Source: a virus
Reading direction: 5' to 3' (one strand)
Virus record (IMG/VR): IMGVR_UViG_3300028548_004680
Location: 1-27,817 of that record
DNA length: 27,817 bases
Positions 21,498 through 27,817 of this stretch are shown in pieces. Position numbers and translations under genes: made by a program. Each line of letters opens with the position of its first letter. Within the stretch, counting starts at the first letter, position 1. The notes under the pieces were generated by a model that worked only from the letters and a program-made list of their open reading frames with translations, did not search any database and was not told where the DNA came from.

Positions 21498-21932
21498 CTA
21501 ACTCCTGTACCAATTATGTTTTTTAAATTCATCATTAAGGAACCCGTAGATGTGAACGTCTTCATCTTGATCGTACGCCTTTCTCATTGTACCCTCTTTT
21601 ACAAAACCTATCTGTTCAGCAAACTTTTGTGATAGAATATTTGTATCGGCTATTAGCCCTGTAGTCCTTGCTGCACCTAACTCTTCAAAAATCATCTTAA
21701 ACGCTCCGTTAAAGAGTTGCACGGAAATTTTAGGTGTAAATATGCAGTCTGCTGCGATATTTATATCAATATTTCTTTCAGTAAAATTTGTAAGCAAAAT
21801 AACACATGCAAAAGTGCCGTCATCGTGAACGGTTGATAATGCTCTAAACAGGCTCGGCGCACCTTTTGCCCCAAGATGTTTTCTAGCCCATTTTTCTGCT
21901 GCTTCTTCTTGTGTATAGCCGATATACCTCAT
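21498..21932 (-). CDS. GNAT-like acetyltransferase fold protein
   Basis: A 144-residue protein. The C-terminal half follows the GNAT pattern: N-x2-S-x-K-F-A-E-Q-I-G-F (around residues 97-109), KEGTMRKAY, and EDVHIYGFLNDEF. The N-terminal half, with the acetyl-CoA-binding region, is hard to match, so activity is uncertain. Similar proteins occur inside the virion-gene operons of short-tailed phages without an established role; they could modify a structural or host protein. ATGA overlap with the upstream gene, and its stop (21498) precedes the preferred start of the next gene by 3 bases. Confidence 0.75.
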   Translation of the reverse strand: MRYIGYTQEEAAEKWARKHLGAKGAPSLFRALSTVHDDGTFACVILLTNFTERNIDINIAADCIFTPKISVQLFNGAFKMIFEELGAARTTGLIADTNILSQKFAEQIGFVKEGTMRKAYDQDEDVHIYGFLNDEFKKHNWYRS

Positions 21933-22168
21933 AGCGTAGTTTGCACAAATCTTTCAGCCCACTCTTGCCACTGTGTAACATCGTAGCTATATGGGTCTGG
22001 AAAATCTTCTATTAATCTACTAGCTTTATTGTATTGATTGGCCCAATCTTGCCATTTATCAGGGTCATCTAAAGGAGAATAAGCCCCAAATGCACAAAAA
22101 TCAGTGATTAAACAATCAGCCCAATCTTGAAGCTCTATTCCAACGGGTAATGTTACGCTTAGGCTCAT
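21929..22168 (-). CDS. Small Trp-rich phage protein
   Basis: A 79-residue protein with two WQxWA repeats (DKWQDWANQYN near residue 38 and TQWQEWAERFVQ near residue 66), plus ELQDWAD near residue 12. This Trp-Ala repeat style and an internal DPYSYD-x2-QW link are familiar from small proteins that sit next to the gp10-like tail gene in marine phages. The function is unknown; a scaffold or tail-assembly helper is possible. Start overlaps the stop of the large tail gene as ATGA. Confidence 0.65.
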   Translation of the reverse strand: MSLSVTLPVGIELQDWADCLITDFCAFGAYSPLDDPDKWQDWANQYNKASRLIEDFPDPYSYDVTQWQEWAERFVQTTL

Positions 22169-24351
22169 CCTAAGTCCGTTCCATCGCCACTATCAAAGTG
22201 AGCAATAATTTGTCCCATTTGATAATCTCCATAAAGAGAGTTTGATTCAAATTTAACTCGTAATTCTCTGCGTTGTTCTTTGAGCATTACAATTTGTTCA
22301 TATGGTTCTGTTGCAGATTCTGGAAATGTAAATGTAGTGCTAACTACTTCTGGTGCTCTAGCATTAGCACGGCCAGTAACATTGACAGTCATTGGACCGC
22401 TTTGTACAAAATCAGGTTCAATTGTTGTGCAACGTAAATAACGATTAGTTCCACTAACAAGAGTAGAAAGGTCAGACGTTTCAAAAAATGATTTGATAGG
22501 TCTTACTGTTGGTCCATCGTACTCATCAACTTTAAATTCATGTCTCCACGCTTTATAGCCCGAACCTCTTGCATTAGTATTAACTTGGCCTCCCATTCCA
22601 CTATGTACGGAACAGTAGTAATAAAGCGTAGGCGCTCCAGTTCCAACAAGAATCTGCGTATAAGCTCCAGCACTTCCGGGAGTCCCAACAATGGTAACTC
22701 CAGATGTGTAAGCCACACCCCCACCATGCGTGCCATCTGAGGTTGTTGAAAGGCGTAAAGGATGACCAGAATTGTTTCCTGCTGACTGGTCAAAACGATA
22801 TGTGTTTCCTTCAACAAAAGTTAAGGTTGGTTGTGCGCCACCGTTCATGTTGTATTTGTTACCAGAACCAGCATTAACAACGGTAACAGCAATAGTTTCT
22901 ACAGCATTTAATGGTAAAGGAGAAGGCTGAACGCCTGTTAAAATAGGCGCTGCAAAAGAGTTAGTAAAGTGACCAGCAGAACGACCATTATTAGGAAGCT
23001 CAGTATCATACCAAGTCTTTTCTTTTACGTTGTAAACAACAGCGTGAGTACATTCAGTTGCATCGCCTTTAGGGTAACACCACCAAACCTCATTGTGTTT
23101 TGGTACTTGAAAACCAAAAGTTTTGTTTTTAGCATCTTGATTTATATTATCATAGAAGTAATTCAAATTCATGCTATTAGGCACTTCTCTAACTACACCG
23201 TTAAACATGTAGAAAGTATCTACGCCAGCCCAATAAAATATACCGTCGTAATCAACAACACAAAACTGAGAAAGAATTGAAGTACCCGTTGCAATTATGT
23301 CAAACTGAAAAACTGTTGCCCCACCAGTAAAAGTAGCACGGATAACAGCATCGAATGCCCAAAACAGTCCTGCTGGAGCTGTTCCAGAACCCGCCCTCAT
23401 TGGTAAACCTTTGATTATTTTTTGACCCCAAACCCTAGCTAAACCAGAGCCAGAACCAGTTAAATCTGTAGGTTGTCCAGCAACTGACCAGCCAATAACT
23501 CCGTCTGTACCATAATAAAAAAGATAAGGGTGAAGACTAACAATACCGCCTGTTGCATTTGCATTAGGTGGTAGCGATATACTTCTAAGGTCAGCTGTCC
23601 CCAACACTTCGCCAAAGAATATTTGACCATCTTTGTCATTGCAGACACAAGTGCCATTTGGAGAAACGGCAGCCAAAAGGTAATTTTGATTGGTTGAAGA
23701 GTCGTATTGAACATCGAACATCCAAAAGTTATTAACATTATCTATTAAAGCGTCAGAGCCGTAATTAAGATTGACAATAGTAGATGTTAAAGTAGTTAAA
23801 GTATTGGTTATAACAAAACCGTTAGTCTGGTCGCCTGTTGTAACTGAAGTAATAGTAATTACAGCTCCAACTGCTACGGCAGAGTAGTTTGGAGTAGAGC
23901 TAAAAGCTGATATATTTGAGGCAACATCAGTAGCTGTCTGGTTTATAGTACTATTAAAAGCAACAGCCCCAGACATAATATCAACGCCCTTGATAGCAAT
24001 CATACTAACTGCCCCAGAACTTCCAGCTAATGTTACAGTACCATAAGAACCGATTGCCGTAGGTGTTCTGTCATCTATAACCGAACTGTTTCCTGAAGCA
24101 TCAAGCGTAAATCTTTCTAGAGTAGTTGGTCCACCAGAATGACAATAAACAAAGTTCTGTTGAGTAAATGTAGAAAATCCTCTACTTATTTCCTGTAAAA
24201 ACTTTTGAGTTGTTTTGTACCCACCCATTTTACGAGGCAAACCACGTTGCCAACGAACCCATTGTCCATCGGTATAGCTTTCACCTTCAAACTTAGTCCC
24301 ATCCCGTTTAATTCCGGGACTAGATTTTAGTACCGCAGTTTGAATGGGCAT
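22165..24351 (-). CDS. P22 gp10-like stabilisation protein with cupredoxin-like insert
   Basis: The frame opens at 24381, but ATG 24351 starts MPIQTAVLKSSPG, which matches the usual N-terminus of this family, and has GGAGGA at 24362-24367. That gives 728 residues. KRDGTKFEGESYTDGQWVRW near residue 20 is the signature of phage DNA-stabilisation/head-tail closure proteins. Two domains are inserted: residues about 102-197 (SMIAIKGVDI...ITITS, a beta-domain seen in other phage virion proteins) and about 484-592 (22576-22902), a cupredoxin-like fold with G-H-P-L-R (H530) and YYYCSVHSGMGG (C580, H583, M586) as likely copper ligands. Located just after the adaptor and a fibre gene. Confidence 0.82.
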   Translation of the reverse strand: MPIQTAVLKSSPGIKRDGTKFEGESYTDGQWVRWQRGLPRKMGGYKTTQKFLQEISRGFSTFTQQNFVYCHSGGPTTLERFTLDASGNSSVIDDRTPTAIGSYGTVTLAGSSGAVSMIAIKGVDIMSGAVAFNSTINQTATDVASNISAFSSTPNYSAVAVGAVITITSVTTGDQTNGFVITNTLTTLTSTIVNLNYGSDALIDNVNNFWMFDVQYDSSTNQNYLLAAVSPNGTCVCNDKDGQIFFGEVLGTADLRSISLPPNANATGGIVSLHPYLFYYGTDGVIGWSVAGQPTDLTGSGSGLARVWGQKIIKGLPMRAGSGTAPAGLFWAFDAVIRATFTGGATVFQFDIIATGTSILSQFCVVDYDGIFYWAGVDTFYMFNGVVREVPNSMNLNYFYDNINQDAKNKTFGFQVPKHNEVWWCYPKGDATECTHAVVYNVKEKTWYDTELPNNGRSAGHFTNSFAAPILTGVQPSPLPLNAVETIAVTVVNAGSGNKYNMNGGAQPTLTFVEGNTYRFDQSAGNNSGHPLRLSTTSDGTHGGGVAYTSGVTIVGTPGSAGAYTQILVGTGAPTLYYYCSVHSGMGGQVNTNARGSGYKAWRHEFKVDEYDGPTVRPIKSFFETSDLSTLVSGTNRYLRCTTIEPDFVQSGPMTVNVTGRANARAPEVVSTTFTFPESATEPYEQIVMLKEQRRELRVKFESNSLYGDYQMGQIIAHFDSGDGTDLG

Positions 24352-24352
24352 A

Positions 24353-25543
24353 TTAGTAAGTTCCTCCATCGGCAGGGCCAATAGCAGTCCAAGCAGCTCT
24401 TTTATTAGCAGCTACAAATACAGCTATACCTGTTGTGGTTCCGCCTAAATTTATTAACGCTTGTCCCGCTGATGTTGCCCCTGTACCACCATTAGAAATA
24501 GCTATAGGAACACCAATACTTGCTGTGTCAGCGTCTAATAGTTCACTACCATCACAATAAAAAATACCTCTTTCATTTGTAGCAATGATAACGCCAGTAG
24601 TACCTGACACTTTGACAGTTAGAGTATAACTGCCTGTTGTGCGATTGTCGATCCAGTATTGCTGAACCGTTGCGGGAATAATTATAGTCCTCGCACCAGT
24701 TAAAGAACCAGTAAAACGGTAAGCTACTCTATTTAATTGAGCGCCTGATAAAGTAAAGTTACCAGAACCGGGAACATCAATAACAGTATAGTCAAAAGCA
24801 AAAGTAGAAGACTGACCAAAACCAATTGTAAAAAAGTTAGTTCCATCAGAAGCTACAATAGCTGATTCACCCGGTTGAAAAGCTAACGGGTTAACGCCAT
24901 CAATTTTTGTAGACCCCGGTGTTACAACCGAAATTTGACCAGAGCCAGAATTACGAAGGTATATAAACCAGTTATCACCAACGCCAGTTGCTGTTGGGTC
25001 AGGTAGTGTAATTACACCGCCAGCGCCCGTCCAATTAAACATTTTAGCTCTATCAGAATTACCAGAAGTATAATTAGAACTAAATGTAGTAACAGGCACT
25101 GATTGGGAAAGTAAAGTTCCAACAGCAACAATTCCTGTTCCAGCTAAAGCTGATGCATTTGCGCTTGAAGTTGTTGCTCCGTATTGCAAAAGCTGCCAAA
25201 CACCGTTTGTACTAGTATTATTAGTTAAATAAACTTGCCATAGCTGACCCGCTGCAATTGTTCCAACTTGAACGCCACCAGCGTTTTTAACTGTAAAAGT
25301 ATTACTTCCTTTATTGTTAAAAAGTATAGTATTACCTGTGCCACTTTTCTTAGCGTCTGGGAGTATGATACTAAACGTGGCCGCCGCAGCAGTTACGTCC
25401 ATTATGCGAGTAGCTAAATTGATGTTTGTTGATGTTTCTTCGGGCCAACTTAAAGTTATATCAGCAGTTAAACTAACTGAGCTATAGCTTATCTCACTTG
25501 GGTATATATTTGCTCCACCAAATACATCTGTATAACTAGGCAT
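24353..25543 (-). CDS. Tail fibre/appendage protein
   Basis: A 396-residue beta-rich protein with repeated Gly/Thr/Ser strands and a C-terminal SNGGTGATSAGQALINLGG segment, a motif typical of phage tail-fibre repeats. The ending (VFVAANKRAAWTAIG) is likewise fibre-like. It probably forms a trimeric appendage used for host contact. TAATG overlap with the adaptor stop and GGAGTGA ribosome site support the start. The gene ends 1 base before the preferred start of the gp10-like gene. Confidence 0.8.
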   Translation of the reverse strand: MPSYTDVFGGANIYPSEISYSSVSLTADITLSWPEETSTNINLATRIMDVTAAAATFSIILPDAKKSGTGNTILFNNKGSNTFTVKNAGGVQVGTIAAGQLWQVYLTNNTSTNGVWQLLQYGATTSSANASALAGTGIVAVGTLLSQSVPVTTFSSNYTSGNSDRAKMFNWTGAGGVITLPDPTATGVGDNWFIYLRNSGSGQISVVTPGSTKIDGVNPLAFQPGESAIVASDGTNFFTIGFGQSSTFAFDYTVIDVPGSGNFTLSGAQLNRVAYRFTGSLTGARTIIIPATVQQYWIDNRTTGSYTLTVKVSGTTGVIIATNERGIFYCDGSELLDADTASIGVPIAISNGGTGATSAGQALINLGGTTTGIAVFVAANKRAAWTAIGPADGGTY

Positions 25544-26175
25544 TATGCTTCACTCCTTTGTGCAGCTCGATCCATTATTTTAGATAAATCTTCACCACTC
25601 AATGCTTGAGCAGCTCGATCATACATTTCTCTCCACATAGGAACTCTTTCATCATTCTTTAAGAAAGGAGTGGCTTCTAAAAGAGCTGCGTACAACAATA
25701 CGTCAGGTGCATATTCTGTTAACCAATTAACTTGAAAATCGTCACCTAAAAGTGCAGGTTGTTCGTAATATAAAATTTCTAAATTGCTTACAGCAACTGG
25801 TGTTGGCGCTATTAACCAATGTTGATAGTCATAATCAGCATAGAACTCAGGCGCAGCTGTTTCAGACTCATTAGGCCAATAATTTCGACAGTACTCATAT
25901 GACCTTGCAAATATTGATAAACCGCCAACATTCATAGATACAGTGTCTCTCCACCTATCGGGCTTTAAATACGTCGAAACGCCTATTGCCAGAGGCAAAT
26001 TTACAGCCCTAATGAAACCTTCAACTTTAAGCTCACGAGCAATTCTACGCTCTCCCAACGTTATTAAACGTGGAAGTTGATCGAATACAATCTGGTCGCT
26101 TGCCTCAGTAAATCCACGCTCTAAATACCTGCGAAGGTCCACCAATAAGCTGTCATAGGTCATCGTATAACTCAT
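25543..26175 (-). CDS. Head-tail adaptor-like protein
   Basis: A 210-residue protein of the phage adaptor type (P22 gp4 / T7 gp11 class). The N-terminal segment (LRRYLERGFTEASDQIVFDQ, then LPRLITLGERRIARELKV) is the recognised signature. Such proteins form the ring below the portal to which the tail attaches. AGGAAG is 7 bases before the ATG. Directly downstream of the small 10-codon ORF at 26172-26204. Position before the gp10-like gene follows the usual head-tail joining order. Confidence 0.8.
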   Translation of the reverse strand: MSYTMTYDSLLVDLRRYLERGFTEASDQIVFDQLPRLITLGERRIARELKVEGFIRAVNLPLAIGVSTYLKPDRWRDTVSMNVGGLSIFARSYEYCRNYWPNESETAAPEFYADYDYQHWLIAPTPVAVSNLEILYYEQPALLGDDFQVNWLTEYAPDVLLYAALLEATPFLKNDERVPMWREMYDRAAQALSGEDLSKIMDRAAQRSEA

Positions 26176-26204
26176 AAAGGCTTCCTATATTTAATTTGCA
26201 TCAT
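26172..26204 (-). other. 10-codon bridging mini-ORF
   Basis: ATGATGCAA... through TGA encodes MMQIKYRKPL. Its ATG overlaps the PLA2-like stop (TAATG), its TGA overlaps the adaptor ATG (ATGA), and AAGGA precedes it. It could pass ribosomes between the two genes rather than encode a functional peptide. Confidence 0.35.
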
Positions 26205-26551
26205 TAATCCTTATTCCAGAAGGCCGTGCCACCGAAATATTTAACGGCATAATAGTACTTCAAAGCCCGTCTTTTACGCAGCCAAATTAGCCATTTATTT
26301 GCTGACTCTATCTGGCGTTGCATATTATATAAAAAACTCCTATCAGCAGCTTTTTTATCGGCATCATCTACCCCTAAAAAATACTGATAGTCGTGAATTA
26401 GGCACGACTCATGTATAGATAGACCGTATAACGTAGATGGCGTAAAAAGACCACTAATAGAGCCTTTTGCCCCACATCCGTTACATATACGACTCTTATC
26501 TTTATCGCTTAGAGTCTTATATGACGCTGGTGAAAATAACTCGGTAGTCAT
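26204..26551 (-). CDS. Phospholipase A2-like protein
   Basis: A 115-residue protein with a PLA2-like core: NGCGAKG, then GLSIHESCLIHDYQY, where H53-D54 and Y57 match the catalytic HDxxY motif, and D70 in KKAADRSF corresponds to the second catalytic acid of the PLA2 fold. It resembles the short parvovirus and bacterial PLA2-like domains. Four Cys residues (23, 26, 50 and beyond) may give disulfides or bind metal. There is no signal peptide and no good ribosome site. In the tail operon it may be carried in the virion and act on host membrane during entry, or act in lysis. Activity is not proven by sequence. Confidence 0.65.
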   Translation of the reverse strand: MTTELFSPASYKTLSDKDKSRICNGCGAKGSISGLFTPSTLYGLSIHESCLIHDYQYFLGVDDADKKAADRSFLYNMQRQIESANKWLIWLRKRRALKYYYAVKYFGGTAFWNKD

Positions 26552-26567
26552 TTTGTTAAACGGCTAC

Positions 26568-26855
26568 TTAAGAAGCGTTTAATGCATCTATTTGAGCTTG
26601 CAAGCGCGCAATTTCAGCTACTTTCGGGTCTACCCATCCTTCTACTTGAGTAAACACAGAGCCATCAAATGTGTAGCGACCGCCCATCCAGTCCGCTGGT
26701 GGTGTTACGCCAGTATGAACAGTTGAGTTAGTGGAGTTTAAGTCTCCTATCACAAAGTCAGGACAGACAATGTTAGTGCCTGTTACTTCGATTGCTGCTT
26801 CATCGTCAAAAATATACGCTGAAACATTGCTGTCGTTAAATGTAATTGTTTTCAT
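26568..26855 (-). CDS. Tail-associated small protein (fibre-assembly style)
   Basis: A 95-residue protein. FVIGDLNSTNSTVHTGVTPP and ADWMGGRYTFDG are familiar from short proteins next to tail fibre genes in marine phages, and the C-terminus (VAEIARLQAQIDALNAS) is a coiled coil able to join a fibre. The role is probably in fibre assembly or as a fibre-associated tail protein. AAAGGA lies 9 bases before the ATG; the gene starts 1 base after the fibre stop. Confidence 0.7.
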   Translation of the reverse strand: MKTITFNDSNVSAYIFDDEAAIEVTGTNIVCPDFVIGDLNSTNSTVHTGVTPPADWMGGRYTFDGSVFTQVEGWVDPKVAEIARLQAQIDALNAS

Positions 26856-26856
26856 G

Positions 26857-27817
26857 TTATTTATTTCCTTTGATTAAAATTGATGTTGCTGACATAGCCC
26901 GACCTGCTTCTACAGTGACAGTACCCGCTGATGTGCCCAGCGTACCGTTATCTTGCACAAAATAGGTGCTGCCTATATTTAAACTGGTTTGATTGGTTGA
27001 TATGCCGCCTTCTAAAGCAACTACTGCTGTAGCTCCGTTTGCATAGGCTTTATCAGGCATACCAACAAAGTTTGTAGCAGTAAGATTGGTGGCTTGTACA
27101 GAACCCACTAATAGCTGACCTATGCTAACGTCACCGCCATCAGTGCCGGTTAATTGTACATAGCTAGTAGTAAATTGACCTGCTTGTGCAGGATTAAATG
27201 CCGAAAACAACTCATTAGGATCTGTATTTGAAAGCAAATTGTACGTAGTCCCAAAGCTAACTGATGTTCCACTAATTGTAAAAGGAGCAGTCTTAATGAT
27301 AAAAGGGTTTAGTCCTATTAACCACGTAATACCGCCTACGTCTTGTGTACCACTGCCCATAAAAGGCTGTGGCCTATTTGTATTTCCTGCTCCACCGCCC
27401 GAACCTGAGTTAAATGCTACGGGAGTTCCAAAAGACACGGTTGTTCCAGACAGTGTTGCAACGAGCGCCCGGCCAGTGTATGTGTTTGGCTGATCAACAT
27501 ATGCGATTAAAAAAGAACCTGATCTCATCGGATCAACAGCAATGCTTGGCAGAGCGTTAGTAACTAGAGTTGATGCGGTTCGTGTTCCAAAACTTAGCGA
27601 GTTTGTTCCAGAAATTGTTCCTACAATCGCGTTCAAATAATCACTATTGGCGTTATCAGCAAAAGCAGTTACAAACTTATCAGCAGTTTTATCATAAGCT
27701 ATGTAGTCAACGCCTCTTGGGCGCGGTGCAGCAGCTTGGCTTCCCGCCCAATCCACAGCGCTTCCCATGCTTGCTGTTGTTGAACCACTAGCAATATTCC
27801 CGACAATTCCTTTGCCT
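26857..27817 (-). CDS. Tail fibre protein, 5' end outside window
   Basis: The frame is open to the window edge: although an ATG occurs at 27768, in-frame sense codons continue to 27817, so the start is outside. The visible C-terminal about 319 residues contain repeated ISGTxxSFGT blocks (ISGTNSLSFGT, LSGTTVSFGT, ISGTSVSFGT), likely beta-propeller or fibre repeats, and a C-terminal domain with TNFVGMPD, GGIST, STYFV and SATSILIKGN, an ending I recognise from marine phage fibres. Probably receptor-binding. First gene of the visible leftward structural operon. Confidence 0.82.
   Translation of the reverse strand, partial: GKGIVGNIASGSTTASMGSAVDWAGSQAAAPRPRGVDYIAYDKTADKFVTAFADNANSDYLNAIVGTISGTNSLSFGTRTASTLVTNALPSIAVDPMRSGSFLIAYVDQPNTYTGRALVATLSGTTVSFGTPVAFNSGSGGGAGNTNRPQPFMGSGTQDVGGITWLIGLNPFIIKTAPFTISGTSVSFGTTYNLLSNTDPNELFSAFNPAQAGQFTTSYVQLTGTDGGDVSIGQLLVGSVQATNLTATNFVGMPDKAYANGATAVVALEGGISTNQTSLNIGSTYFVQDNGTLGTSAGTVTVEAGRAMSATSILIKGNK

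Noticed and set aside
22503-22817. Minus-strand 104-residue ORF inside the gp10-like gene
   Set aside because: Alternative frame of the cupredoxin-like insert region; low complexity, no ribosome site, and the main frame is well supported by motif.
27239-27493. Plus-strand ORFs at the right edge
   Set aside because: They are shadows of the fibre gene's repetitive beta-rich frame and have no ribosome sites.
1-27817. Integrase, repressor/antirepressor module or attachment site that would make this a prophage
   Set aside because: No integrase, excisionase or att-like repeat was found in the window. Lytic lifestyle is likely, but genes outside the window cannot be excluded.

Overview
The window is phage DNA, most likely from a short-tailed (podovirus-like) marine phage of a Gram-negative host. 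It carries a complete phage replication module, two peptidoglycan hydrolases and a long run of virion and tail genes. Gene packing is dense, with many ATGA or TAATG overlaps. The sequence is AT-rich, and I saw no tRNA, rRNA, CRISPR array, IS element or integrase. The marine assignment rests on tail-fibre and small-protein sequence styles that I recognise from marine phages, so it is an inference and the host cannot be named. Terminase, portal and capsid genes are not present; they probably lie beyond the right edge, where the structural operon enters the window.

There are four transcription blocks. (A) Plus strand, 1-1393: the end of an unknown gene, a UUCG hairpin, a strong sigma70-type promoter, then three small unknown genes. 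(B) Minus strand, 5936 down to 1342: a prim-pol/SF3 helicase fusion, an iteron-rich AT-rich gap (candidate replication origin), a small YdaS/Cro-like regulator, a metallophosphoesterase, a DUF3310 protein, and two small genes, one of them a short ORF that is easy to miss. (C) Plus strand, 6035-13382: a DUF2800 nuclease, a DUF2815 SSB-like protein, a terminator, a compact family-B DNA polymerase, a VRR-NUC nuclease and a SNF2 helicase. These are followed by an island of small genes with two more promoters, a structured non-coding segment, a zinc-ribbon mini-protein, and a SleB-type cell wall hydrolase. (D) Minus strand, right edge down to 13379: tail fibre, tail-associated small protein, PLA2-like protein, head-tail adaptor, a second fibre, a P22 gp10-like stabilisation protein carrying a cupredoxin-like domain, a small W-rich protein, a GNAT-like protein, four large internal or ejection-type proteins, a coiled-coil membrane protein, an M15 endolysin and a small unknown gene.

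Blocks B and C diverge from a 98-bp region containing a 9-bp-arm palindrome, so primase/helicase and nuclease/SSB/polymerase expression can be co-regulated from one place. Three plus-strand promoters (467, 11024, 11556) share the same layout and a TACA-N3-TGTA dyad between -35 and -10, which points to one common regulator. The two lysis enzymes sit at the convergent ends of blocks C and D.

The observations most worth checking are the iteron cluster, the shared promoter dyad, the 12246-12392 RNA with mutually exclusive pairings, the copper-site-like domain in the tail protein, the PLA2-like protein, and the pairing of PolB with a DUF2800/DUF2815/VRR-NUC/SNF2 set.
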